NCBI GenBank assembly: GCA_001730015.1
Contig: MDLA01000175.1
Location: 1 to 64,000 of the forward strand
Source of the DNA: Chromatiales bacterium (ex Bugula neritina AB1)
Lineage (GTDB): Bacteria > Pseudomonadota > Gammaproteobacteria > Granulosicoccales > Granulosicoccaceae
Reading direction: 5' to 3'
Length of the DNA: 64,000 nt
Shown one piece after another: positions 43,963 through 52,202 of this stretch. The position numbers and the translations under genes were made by a program. Every line of letters begins with the position of its first letter. The first letter of the stretch is position 1. The notes below the pieces were generated by a model. That model was not told the origin of the DNA and searched no databases. It was given only the letters and a program-made list of their open reading frames with translations.

Positions 43963-44940
43963 CTAGCGCTCTTTGGTGAACGGAATGCCGACAGCTTTCG
44001 GCGCGATGGCGCGTCCTATAAAACCGGCCAGCAATACCACCGTAAGAATATAGGGCAGTGCTTGAATTAACTGTACCGGGACTTCCCCGATAACGGGCAG
44101 CACAATGCCCTGCAGGCGAATGGATACCGCATCGAGGAATCCGAACATGAGACAGGCGAACAAAGCTGGTACCGGACGCCATTTACCGAAGATCATTGCC
44201 GCCAGTGCGATGTACCCCTGGCCTGCGGTCATTTCACGCGAAAAAGCAGCGTTTTGTGCGATGGCAAGGTAGGTTCCTGCAACGCCGCAAAGTGCGCCGC
44301 ATATTATCACCGCGTAGTAGCGAAGCCGACTGACCGAGATACCGGTGGTGTCTACCGCTAGCGGGTTTTCTCCTACGGCTCTCAGACGTAAGCCGAAACG
44401 AGTCCGATAAACTACCCACCAGGTGGTCGGTACTGCCAGAAGCGCAATATAAACCAGCAGGTTGTGGCCGTTGATCACGGTATCGAAAAAAGTGCCTATG
44501 AGCGGCACTTTGGCAATTAAATTACTGAGGGGTATTTCCAGCGGCATAAACCGGGCTTCAGACGAGAGTGCTGGCGTTTGCCCGCCCTGCGAGAACCATG
44601 CTATTCCCAGAACTATCGTCAGACCCGAGGCGAGTACGTTTATCGCCAGTCCGCTGACTACCTGATCACCGCGATGGGTTATACAGGCGAAGCCGTGCAC
44701 AAGTGCCAGCCCGATACTGACAATTATAGCGCCGATTAAAGCGACCCAGGCTGACCCGGTTATAGCCGCCAGTGTGCCTGCCGCAAAAGCGGCCGCCAGC
44801 ATTTTACCTTCCAGACTGATGTCGACAATACCGGAGCGCTCCGAAAACAGCCCGGCCATCGCGCAGAGGATTAGGGGGGTTGAAACGCGCAGAGTGGCAT
44901 CGAGGGTGGCGAGCAATATGGGCAGGTTGATGACATCCAT
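43963..44940 (-). CDS. nucleoside ABC transporter permease (second)
   Basis: 325-residue permease of the BMP/nucleoside (branched-chain-like) ABC group with about nine transmembrane helices. Family features: GLFSERSGIVDISLEGKMLA near the N-terminus, a THRGDQVVSGLAINVLASGLT loop, and RLRAVGENPLAVDTTGIS, the cytoplasmic coupling region. It pairs with the permease encoded upstream and the double ATPase. Confidence 0.9.
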   Translation of the reverse strand: MDVINLPILLATLDATLRVSTPLILCAMAGLFSERSGIVDISLEGKMLAAAFAAGTLAAITGSAWVALIGAIIVSIGLALVHGFACITHRGDQVVSGLAINVLASGLTIVLGIAWFSQGGQTPALSSEARFMPLEIPLSNLIAKVPLIGTFFDTVINGHNLLVYIALLAVPTTWWVVYRTRFGLRLRAVGENPLAVDTTGISVSRLRYYAVIICGALCGVAGTYLAIAQNAAFSREMTAGQGYIALAAMIFGKWRPVPALFACLMFGFLDAVSIRLQGIVLPVIGEVPVQLIQALPYILTVVLLAGFIGRAIAPKAVGIPFTKER

Positions 44941-44989
44941 AGTTAGCTCCGCACCCGCCTTAGCAACAGGGAATAAGATTTGCGCAGCA

Positions 44990-46105
44990 TTATGCCGTGA
45001 CTCGTTGTCTGGTGATTGCGAGCCATACGCGTACAGCCCAGGGCCGTAGCATTAGCGCCAGCGCACCGGAAAACAGGATGATCAGCCCCTGTATGGCGAC
45101 AACCATTTCCCGTGTGATTTTTGGTACCTCGAAGGCGAGTTCGGTACCACCCTGATAGAGCACGCCAAACAACAGGCTGGCGACCAGAATGCCGAGAGGG
45201 TGATTACGCCCCATTAGTGCGACGGCGATGCCCGTGAAGCCATAGCCTGCCGGAAAATTCAGCAGCAGGCGATGGTGTACGCCCATGATCTCGTTGACAG
45301 CCACCAGACCAGCCAGTGCACCGGAAATGCACATGGCGGTGATGACAATGCGTTTTGGTTTGATGCCCGCATAGACAGCAGCGGCTTCACTTTGCCCGGC
45401 GGTGCGAAGTGCATAGCCCCAACGGGTTTTCCATACGTAGAGCCAAACGATCACACAACAGATAAGCGCCAGCAGGAATGACAAGTTGAGCGGCGTGCGG
45501 GTTATGTTCACGCCGAAAAAAGCGAATAGCTCGTGCATGAAAGGCAGCCATCCGGATGGATCAAACTCACGTGTTTCCGGAGACATGCTGCCAGGCTTGA
45601 TCAGTACGTTTACCAGCAGATAAACCATTAGTGATGCGGCGATAAAATTGAACATGATTGTTGTAATCACAATATGACTGCCGCGGTAGGCCTGCAGCCA
45701 CGCTGGTATAAAAGCCCACAGAGCGCCGAATAACGCAGCAGCTATAATTCCAACGGGTATTAATATTAGCGCCGGCAGATATTGATCGAGCAATAGAAAT
45801 GACAGGCCAACCCCGAGGCCACCGATATAGGCCTGGCCTTCACCGCCTATATTGAACAGGCGTGCATGAAAGGCAACAGCTACAGCCAGCCCGGTAAAAA
45901 TAAAATTGGTGGTGTAGTAGAGGGTGTAGCCGATGGCCTCATCGTAGCCGAACGCGCCGTTGATCATGATGCCAACGGCTTCAATCGGGTTTTCGCCAAT
46001 AGCGAGAATGATCAGCCCGGCAAATACCAGGGCCAACAGTATGTTCAGTAACGGAATCAGGACAACTTCAATCCACGCCGGCAATTCTATATTGCTGGTA
46101 TTCAT
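44990..46105 (-). CDS. nucleoside ABC transporter permease (first)
   Basis: 371-residue permease with about nine or ten transmembrane segments. FHARLFNIGGEGQAYIGGL and GYALRTAGQSEAAAVYAGI are the hallmark blocks of the nucleoside/BMP-type permeases. Its ATG overlaps the ATPase stop by 4 bases. It forms the heterodimeric channel with the second permease 49 bases downstream. Confidence 0.9.
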   Translation of the reverse strand: MNTSNIELPAWIEVVLIPLLNILLALVFAGLIILAIGENPIEAVGIMINGAFGYDEAIGYTLYYTTNFIFTGLAVAVAFHARLFNIGGEGQAYIGGLGVGLSFLLLDQYLPALILIPVGIIAAALFGALWAFIPAWLQAYRGSHIVITTIMFNFIAASLMVYLLVNVLIKPGSMSPETREFDPSGWLPFMHELFAFFGVNITRTPLNLSFLLALICCVIVWLYVWKTRWGYALRTAGQSEAAAVYAGIKPKRIVITAMCISGALAGLVAVNEIMGVHHRLLLNFPAGYGFTGIAVALMGRNHPLGILVASLLFGVLYQGGTELAFEVPKITREMVVAIQGLIILFSGALALMLRPWAVRVWLAITRQRVTA

Positions 46106-47667
46106 GCTACCGGATCCAACGCATTTGCCATCATCAGGCCAAGGGTTGTTTTGTCGGCTTCGGAGCCTTTCATGGTGCCGACAACCTTGCCTTCGAACAT
46201 CACCAGTATTCGATCACTGAGTGTCATGATTTCATCGAGCTCGACCGACACCAGCAGCACCGCGCAGCCGTTGTCACGCATCTCCACGATTTTCTGGTGG
46301 ATCAGTTCAATAGCACCGATGTCTACTCCGCGAGTGGGCTGGCCCACCAGTAGTACAGAAGGAGCTTTGTCGAGTTCGCGTGCAAGAATCAGTTTTTGCT
46401 GGTTGCCGCCGGAAAAAGAAGCGGACTTGAGTTTTGGGTCTTGCGGGCGTACGTCAAATGCACTCATTAACTTTTTACAGGCTTCCTTGATCGCATCTGC
46501 TTTTAGAAACATTCGCCAGTTAAAGGCTGCTTTTGTGTGATAGCCGAGAAGTGAAGATTCAGCGGCCGTAAATGCTTTCACCAGGCCTAGTCGCAAGCGA
46601 TCTTCGGGCACATGCTGAACACTGATTTCACGCATACTGGCCGGGTCTAACGGCGCTTCTTTGCTGACCTTGTGGCCATTAATAGTGAATTCACCATCAC
46701 TGGGTGATTGTATACCAGACAGCAATTCCAGCAGTTTGCTCTGGCCGTTGCCGGCAACTCCAGCGATTCCGACTATTTCCCCGCGTTTTACGTCGAAGCT
46801 TATGTTGTCGAGACGCTTCAGACCGCGTTCGTCTATAACGGTTACGTTGTTAACCGAAATTCCTGTCTCTGTGTTCGGTGTATCTATTTTTTCGAAGCTT
46901 TGAGCTGCCAGCTTGCGCCCTACCATTAGCTCGGCGAGAGCCGCCATGTCTGTGTCTACAGTGCGCTGTGTTGAGACGATTTTGCCGAGTCGGAGCACCG
47001 AGACGTTATCGGTTATATCCATAATTTCACGCAGTTTGTGCGTGATGAGTATGATCGTGACACCGCGCTCTTTCAGTACCTGCAGCACGCGAAACAGCTG
47101 ATCGGCTTCCTGTGGAGTTAAAACGCCGGTGGGTTCGTCTAGAATGAGGATGTCGGCGTTGCGGTACAGGGCTTTGAGTATTTCCGTGCGTTGCTGCTGG
47201 CCGACGGGAAGTTCGTCGATAAGGCTGTCCAGTGGTACTTTGAGTTCGTACTCGTCTGCCAGATGCTGCAGTGATTCCCGCGCATGTGCGCCGCTTGTTT
47301 TCAGCAGATGGCTTTGCTCTGCACCGAGTATTACGTTCTCCAGCACGGTAAACGTATCAACGAGCATGAAATGCTGATGCACCATGCCGATACCCGCTGC
47401 TATTGCCTCGCGGGAATTATTTATTTTTCGGGGTGTGCCATTGATCAGAATTTCTCCGCTGTCGGCCTGGTAAAAGCCGTAAAGAATGCTCATCAAGGTA
47501 GATTTTCCGGCACCGTTTTCACCAACGATACCGTGAATGCTGCCGCTTTCAACGCGCAGGTTGATGTCCTGGTTTGCCAGTACCGCACCGAAGCGCTTAC
47601 TGATACCCCGGAGTTCGATAGCGGGAGGAAGTGAGCCTTCCTCCCGAGTCACGTGATCAGTTGTCAT
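46102..47667 (-). CDS. nucleoside ABC transporter ATPase (two ABC domains)
   Basis: 521-residue duplicated ATPase. Domain 1 has Walker A GENGAGKSTL, signature-like LPVGQQQRTEILKAL and Walker B ILILDEPTGVLTPQE. Domain 2 has a degenerate Walker A GVAGNGQSKLLELL and signature FSGGNQQKLILAREL, the usual asymmetry of the ribose/nucleoside class. Both are needed to energise uptake through the two permeases. It lies downstream of the binding-protein gene by about 100 bases. Confidence 0.92.
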   Translation of the reverse strand: MTTDHVTREEGSLPPAIELRGISKRFGAVLANQDINLRVESGSIHGIVGENGAGKSTLMSILYGFYQADSGEILINGTPRKINNSREAIAAGIGMVHQHFMLVDTFTVLENVILGAEQSHLLKTSGAHARESLQHLADEYELKVPLDSLIDELPVGQQQRTEILKALYRNADILILDEPTGVLTPQEADQLFRVLQVLKERGVTIILITHKLREIMDITDNVSVLRLGKIVSTQRTVDTDMAALAELMVGRKLAAQSFEKIDTPNTETGISVNNVTVIDERGLKRLDNISFDVKRGEIVGIAGVAGNGQSKLLELLSGIQSPSDGEFTINGHKVSKEAPLDPASMREISVQHVPEDRLRLGLVKAFTAAESSLLGYHTKAAFNWRMFLKADAIKEACKKLMSAFDVRPQDPKLKSASFSGGNQQKLILARELDKAPSVLLVGQPTRGVDIGAIELIHQKIVEMRDNGCAVLLVSVELDEIMTLSDRILVMFEGKVVGTMKGSEADKTTLGLMMANALDPVA

Positions 47668-47764
47668 CGGCTGCTTTGCTGAGGTTATCTGTTAGTAGCA
47701 GAGCAGTAATAACACTAGCCATAGTAGTCCGGTTACTGATCGGTGTTGCGAGTTGAGTCAACTA

Positions 47765-48781
47765 CTAATAGTTGCAGGTGTTATCGCTGGTATAGTCGTG
47801 TACTTTGATGTCGCCGGATTTGATCATCGCTGATATTTCTTCAACTTTGGCTTTCATGTCGTCGCTGATCAAAGATGCGTTGTGCTCATCCAGTGCCCAG
47901 CCAACTCCTTCTTCGGCAAGCCCCAATACCTGGATACCCGGAGTGAACGCATCGTTCTGGGAATCCATGAACACGCTATAGGCGGCTACATCAACGCGCT
48001 TCAGCATTGAAGTAAGCATGGTGCCCGGATGCAGATAGTTTTGGTTTGAATCGACACCAATGGCCAGCTTGCCAGCATCTTTTGCTGCCTGGTAGACGCC
48101 GACACCGGTACCACCGGCCGCTGCATAGACAACATCAACTCCGCGCTCAAACTGGCTCTTGGTGAGCTCACCACCACGACCCGGATCGTTCCACGCGGCA
48201 GGCGTGGTGCCTGTCATGTTCTGGACTACTTCAGTATCGGCATTGATGTGCTTCGCGCCCTGCTCATAGCCGCAGGCAAAGCGACGGATCAACGGAATAT
48301 CCATACCGCCGACGAAGCCGACTTTACTCGACTCGGAAGCCAGTGCTGCCAGTACGCCGACCAGGAAAGAACCTTCGTGCTCTTTGAAAACTATTGAGCG
48401 AACATTGGGCAGGTCAACCACCATATCGATGATGGCAAAACGTGTATCAGGGAATTCTTTAGCGACTTTTTCCAGTGCCGGTGCCTGGGCGAAACCTATT
48501 CCCAGTACCGGATCCGCACCGCGCTGAGCCATGCGTCGCAGTGCCTGCTCCCGCTGTGCTTCGTTGGTCACTTCGAATTCACGATACTCGATACCGGTTT
48601 CGCTCTTGAATTTTTCAACACCGTCGTACACGCCCTGGTTGAAAGATTTGTCGAATTTACCGCCCATGTCGAAAACAACGGCAGGTTTTATGTCTTCGGC
48701 GTGAGCGCTGGTGACGGCCAGAAGTGCAGTCACTGCACCGACCAGTGCAGGCTTGAAAAGTTTATTCAGAGATAAGCTCAT
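47765..48781 (-). CDS. BMP-family nucleoside-binding protein
   Basis: Periplasmic binding protein of about 338 residues (BmpA/PnrA-like). It starts at the ATG 48781 (MSLSLNKLF) with GAGGA 8 bases upstream, giving a clean signal peptide ending AHA-ED; the longer frame to 48898 adds 39 residues without an export signal. Mature part: VVFDMGGKFDKSFNQGVYDG, DPVLGIGFAQ, VGFVGGMDIPLIRRFACGYEQG and VVYAAAGGTGVGVY, characteristic of purine/pyrimidine nucleoside binders. First gene of the operon binding protein-ATPase-permease-permease-cdd; nucleosides are the most likely ligands. Confidence 0.92.
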   Translation of the reverse strand: MSLSLNKLFKPALVGAVTALLAVTSAHAEDIKPAVVFDMGGKFDKSFNQGVYDGVEKFKSETGIEYREFEVTNEAQREQALRRMAQRGADPVLGIGFAQAPALEKVAKEFPDTRFAIIDMVVDLPNVRSIVFKEHEGSFLVGVLAALASESSKVGFVGGMDIPLIRRFACGYEQGAKHINADTEVVQNMTGTTPAAWNDPGRGGELTKSQFERGVDVVYAAAGGTGVGVYQAAKDAGKLAIGVDSNQNYLHPGTMLTSMLKRVDVAAYSVFMDSQNDAFTPGIQVLGLAEEGVGWALDEHNASLISDDMKAKVEEISAMIKSGDIKVHDYTSDNTCNY

Positions 48782-49121
48782 AGATGATCCTCGTTGGTTG
48801 GGACGCTGGAAAGCGGATGGTGTGCCGAATTGAACAATGAACGGGTTCGCCAGTTCAGCACATGCGGCGCTGGTTCCATGTGCGATAGCATGTGACAATA
48901 GCGCGGTGATATCAAGCGACGTTCCCTCTCTTTCTGCCCGAATGCGGCGGATAATTAGTTGAATACTCCTGATTTAAGAGCAAGGGAGGCATTTAGCGAA
49001 GTCCACCAATCCCGATTCTGGCAGCGCCATCAAATGGTGCTGGCGTCTTTTTCTGTTCCACACCCTCAATTCAACGGGATTCCCGAATATCGATAGCCAC
49101 CATCACACGGAACGCTCTGCG
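48782..49121. other. divergent promoter region of the nucleoside operon and MFS gene
   Basis: 340 bases between the binding-protein gene (minus) and the MFS gene (plus). Apart from the ribosome binding site of the binding protein I see no repeat, RNA element or gene here. Confidence 0.45.
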
Positions 49122-50255
49122 ATGCGGATCAGTGCAGTTTACGCTGCTCTGTTCTGGGTAACTTGTCTTGGCGTGGTGTATCTGCCGGAATGGTTGCGTC
49201 AGACAGGGCTTGATACAGGGCAGATCGGGGTGGTGCTGGCGTCAGCTTCGTGGCTGAAAATTCCGGTAACTCTGGCGGCGGGTAATCTGGCCGATCATTT
49301 AGGCCGCAGAAAACGCGTTCTGTTGATAACCGCGGGTCTATTGGCCTGTGTACTGCCGGTGTTTTTCTTCATAAAAGAGTATTTCTGGCTGTGCGTAGTG
49401 TGGGCAATTGCAGGCGCGCTGGCATCTACCTGTGTCCCCGTTGCAGACAGCATTGCGGTTACAGCGGTGAGACGGGACAATGCAAAATACGGCCGCATGC
49501 GAGTCTGGGGCTCTATCAGCTTTTTGACCGGTAGTATTTTGTGCGGCTGGATAATCAGTAAACTCGGCGGAAATACACTGGTGTGGTTGCTGTGTATAGC
49601 AGCGCTACTATTAGTGGTCAGTATTGCTCTGGCGCCGGACTACCGTACTAAAAAGCCGAATTATCGGGGCCTGATGATCATGCCCGTTTTGAAAATACCG
49701 GGCTTCGCTATCTTTTTGTTTGCGGCAGCGATGATCATGGCCAGTCATTCGGCGCTGTACAGTTTATCTACCGTGTACTGGTCTGCGAATGGTATTGAGT
49801 TGTCGGTTATCGGCTTGTTGTGGGCGACCGGTGTTGTTGCCGAGATTTTAATTTTTTATATTGCAGCACCTGTGCAGCGAGTATTCAATCCGTGGGGGTT
49901 ACTGCTGGTGGCCAGCGCGGTCGCTATCGGGCGATGGCTGCTCACGGCAGTCGTTACCGAACCGCTGAGTCTGTTTTTTATTCAGTCATTGCATGCAATT
50001 ACGTTTACTTTTACACAACTGGCAGTGGTTGGTTTTATCGCGCGGGAAATACCCGAAGAATTAACCTCCAGTGCGCAGACGATCTATGACAGTTGTGCCA
50101 TTGGCTTAATTTTCGGATTAGCGTTATTTGTTAGCGGGCAGTTGTCGCGAGTCAGTATCGGGCTGTCTTTTTATGCGATGGCTTTGATGGCGCTGGTGGG
50201 GTTTGCTTTTGCGCTGTGGCAGATTCGGCGGCTGGGGTGGCGAGCACACGCGTGA
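49122..50255 (+). CDS. MFS transporter (HcaT/nucleoside-symporter-like group)
   Basis: 377 residues with about 11-12 transmembrane helices. The motif-A-like loop GNLADHLGRRKRVLL follows helix 2, and the ALASTCVPVADSIAVTAV and YGRMRVWGSISFLTGS blocks match the MFS_1_like subgroup that includes phenylpropionate and nucleoside symporters. It lacks the large central loop. It is divergent from the nucleoside ABC operon, which makes a nucleoside or related substrate possible but not shown. Confidence 0.82.
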   Translation: MRISAVYAALFWVTCLGVVYLPEWLRQTGLDTGQIGVVLASASWLKIPVTLAAGNLADHLGRRKRVLLITAGLLACVLPVFFFIKEYFWLCVVWAIAGALASTCVPVADSIAVTAVRRDNAKYGRMRVWGSISFLTGSILCGWIISKLGGNTLVWLLCIAALLLVVSIALAPDYRTKKPNYRGLMIMPVLKIPGFAIFLFAAAMIMASHSALYSLSTVYWSANGIELSVIGLLWATGVVAEILIFYIAAPVQRVFNPWGLLLVASAVAIGRWLLTAVVTEPLSLFFIQSLHAITFTFTQLAVVGFIAREIPEELTSSAQTIYDSCAIGLIFGLALFVSGQLSRVSIGLSFYAMALMALVGFAFALWQIRRLGWRAHA

Positions 50256-50483
50256 GTTGTGGGGGGTTTAGAGAGTTCTGAGTGTATGGTCTGAAGGCTG
50301 TTTAATGGTAAACCATACTGATTAGCTGAAATCGTGCATTCGGTAAGCGAAATGATCGGTAGATTATCTGTGCTAGAGTGATGGAAGTTGAGTAAGTTAG
50401 AGCAACACAGAAACCACTCCGGAAACCCGCCCGCGGAACTAATCTGAAACTCGGGCAGCAGGATCGCCAGTACACCAGACCGT

Positions 50484-51836
50484 ATGCCAAAAGTTTTTAT
50501 CTCTTACCGCCGCAGCGATGACCCCTACGCCGCCAACTTGATTTACGATCGGCTGTGCGCGCACTTTGGTAAGGAGTCGGTCTATCTGGATATCGATGAT
50601 ATTCCACCTGGTATCGATTTCCGCAAGCACATTCGTGAGGCTGTTGCTGAGTGTGATGTGCTGCTTGCAATTATTGGAGCGCGTTGGCTGGAAGCAGATG
50701 AGAATGGTCAATCACGGCTTGAGAATCCAGCAGACTTTGTTCGATTGGAGATTGAAGCTGCCCTTGCGCGAAATATCCCGGTGGTGCCGGTACCGGTGGG
50801 CCGTGCGCGGTTGCCGAGGGAAAATGAACTGCCTTCGGTGCTGGCCGATCTCGCCTATCGCAATGCCTGTGAGGTTCGCGCTGGTGTTGACCTTCAGGGT
50901 CATATAACACGTCTGCTTAAAGGAATAGAGCGGGTGCTGGTTTATGTCGCAGAGCCGCCGTCAGAAGTGACACCGCAACCGGGATCTGTGCCGGATAAAA
51001 AAACGGAATCGGTTGTGGCGGCAAATACGCGAACTGAATCTGTGGAAGAAGCGCCGCCCTGGGCAGCGGCAACCGGTACAGACAGCTATGGCCGCTGGGC
51101 CGCGTTTGAATTGGGCGATCAGTCGTATCGCCTTCGCTGGATCAAACCAGGGGAGTTTCTGATGGGCTCGCCAGATGAAGAGCCGGAATGTTCTGACAAC
51201 GAAGCGCTGCATACCGTTACGTTGTCACACGGGTACTGGTTAGCTGAAACCGCTGTTAGCCAGGCGTTGTGGCAGCATGTAGCAGGTGGCAACCCTAGCC
51301 ATTTTGAAGGTGCAGATTTGCCAGTTGAGCAAGTTAGTTTTGACGATATAAAAAATGAGTTTCTGCCAGAGCTTAATCGTATATTGCCTGCTTTCAATGC
51401 GCAGCTCCCGACCGAGGCGCAATGGGAGTATGCGTGCAGAGCGGGCACCAGCACCCCGTTTCATTTTGGTGATTCGTTAACAACAGGTCTTGCTAACTAT
51501 GATGGCGATTACCCTTATAACGGTCAGAAAAAGGGTGAATACCGGAGCAAGACAATACCCGTTTCCGATTTGCAAATTAACCCGTGGGGGCTGTATCAGA
51601 TGCATGGCAACGTTTGGGAATGGTGCGCCGATTCCCCTCGTGAATTCAAAAAGGGAGAAACCGTTGTCGACCCAATCGGTCTGGAAGGGCAGGAGCGCGT
51701 GCTGCGCGGCGGCTCGTGGTGCGGCCGCGGGCGCTCCCTGCGCTCCGCATGTCGCCTCGGCTTCGGGCCGAGCCTCTGCGGCTGCAACTATGGCTTCCGC
51801 CTTGCCCAGGTCCCGGAGGGGCTGCGGAGCAGCTAG
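50484..51836 (+). CDS. TIR domain - FGE-sulfatase (lectin fold) protein, probable remote DGR target
   Basis: 450 residues. Residues 1 to about 135 are a TIR domain (VFISYRRSDDPYAANLIYDR, VYLDIDDIPPGIDF, CDVLLAIIGARWLE), a signalling or NAD-consuming effector fold. A Pro/Glu/Thr linker leads to an FGE-sulfatase fold at about 205-445 (IKPGEFLMGSPDEEPECSDN, LPTEAQWEYACRAGT, YQMHGNVWEWC, VLRGGSW, NYGFRLAQ). No transmembrane segment is seen. The last 40 codons have very high GC and few adenines, unlike the preceding part of the gene, as expected for a variable repeat. Compared with the 8-10 kb targets this is a soluble fusion of sensor and effector. Stand-alone gene followed by short repeats and a hairpin terminator. 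Confidence 0.85.
   Translation: MPKVFISYRRSDDPYAANLIYDRLCAHFGKESVYLDIDDIPPGIDFRKHIREAVAECDVLLAIIGARWLEADENGQSRLENPADFVRLEIEAALARNIPVVPVPVGRARLPRENELPSVLADLAYRNACEVRAGVDLQGHITRLLKGIERVLVYVAEPPSEVTPQPGSVPDKKTESVVAANTRTESVEEAPPWAAATGTDSYGRWAAFELGDQSYRLRWIKPGEFLMGSPDEEPECSDNEALHTVTLSHGYWLAETAVSQALWQHVAGGNPSHFEGADLPVEQVSFDDIKNEFLPELNRILPAFNAQLPTEAQWEYACRAGTSTPFHFGDSLTTGLANYDGDYPYNGQKKGEYRSKTIPVSDLQINPWGLYQMHGNVWEWCADSPREFKKGETVVDPIGLEGQERVLRGGSWCGRGRSLRSACRLGFGPSLCGCNYGFRLAQVPEGLRSS
51694..51810 (+). repeat. probable DGR variable repeat without its template in the window
   Basis: The segment encodes VLRGGSW, then a Cys/Arg/Gly/Ser/Leu-rich stretch, then NYGFRLAQ: exactly the position of VR1 and VR2 in their proteins. 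Adenine is nearly absent between 51711 and 51785, whereas TR-type sequence would be AAC-rich. The framework codons differ from the local template at non-adenine sites (CGC GTG CTG CGC versus CGT GTC ATT CGG), so the local TR cannot be its source. A second TR/RT elsewhere is inferred. Confidence 0.55.
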
Positions 51837-51903
51837 GGGCGGAGCCCAGTAAGCGGAGCGGGTAAATTGGAATCGCGGAGCGTTCATGTGGGAGTGGCGG
51901 AGC
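51824..51903 (+). repeat. five short direct repeats GCGGAGC behind the TIR-FGE variable segment
   Basis: GCGGAGC occurs at 51824, 51839, 51853, 51875 and 51897, with start-to-start spacing 15, 14, 22 and 22 bases. The first copy is inside the last codons of the gene and the last is inside the terminator hairpin. Function unknown; could be a target-recognition or RNA-structure feature of the VR 3' flank. Confidence 0.6.
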
Positions 51904-51921
51904 CACTAGAATTTTTTCTAG
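51893..51921 (+). terminator. double hairpin terminator after the TIR-FGE gene
   Basis: AGTGGC-GGA-GCCACT (6-bp stem, 51893-51907) immediately followed by CTAGAA-TTTT-TTCTAG (51906-51921). On the plus strand the GC-rich stem is followed by a TTTTTT run, a standard Rho-independent terminator, 57 bases after the stop. Confidence 0.7.
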
Positions 51922-51986
51922 ATGGCGGGGATTGAGTTAATACAAGCGCTCAACTACAAGGGTAAATATGGGGTGGAAGTCTGAAA

Positions 51987-52070
51987 TGGTGCGGTTCGTT
52001 CCTCTCACCGCACCCTACGAAAACTGCCGAGGTGCGGCGTAGGGTGTGGTGAGCGATGCGAACCGCACCA
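51987..52070. repeat. 84-bp interrupted palindrome (REP/MITE-like hairpin)
   Basis: Outer arms TGGTGCGGTTCG and CGAACCGCACCA are perfectly complementary (12 bp). Inner arms CTCACCGCACCCTACG and CGTAGGGTGTGGTGAG pair over 16 bp with one G/T (wobble) position. A loop of about 18 bases separates them. It lies in the 366-base gene-free stretch 51837-52202, between the terminator and the end of the dGTPase gene. Typical of dispersed extragenic palindromes or miniature mobile units; the remaining sequence of the stretch shows nothing else. Confidence 0.65.
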
Positions 52071-52202
52071 ATAAAACTTAAGCTCGATAAAAAAGTATAT
52101 GTCGAACGGTCATATAGATACTGGGTATGTATTTTTATAAAAATTATAGATGGAATTTGCCGGGAAAGCCCGGGTGACTCCCTAATCTATAAAACAAAAA
52201 CG

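Noticed and set aside
51694-51810. TIR-FGE variable segment as a product of the local template repeat
   Set aside because: Framework codons differ from the local TR at C, G and T positions, which adenine-directed mutagenesis cannot produce.
51477-51906. Long minus-strand open frames over the TIR-FGE variable region
   Set aside because: High GC content leaves the opposite strand open; the proteins are Arg/Pro/Ala-rich with no family features.
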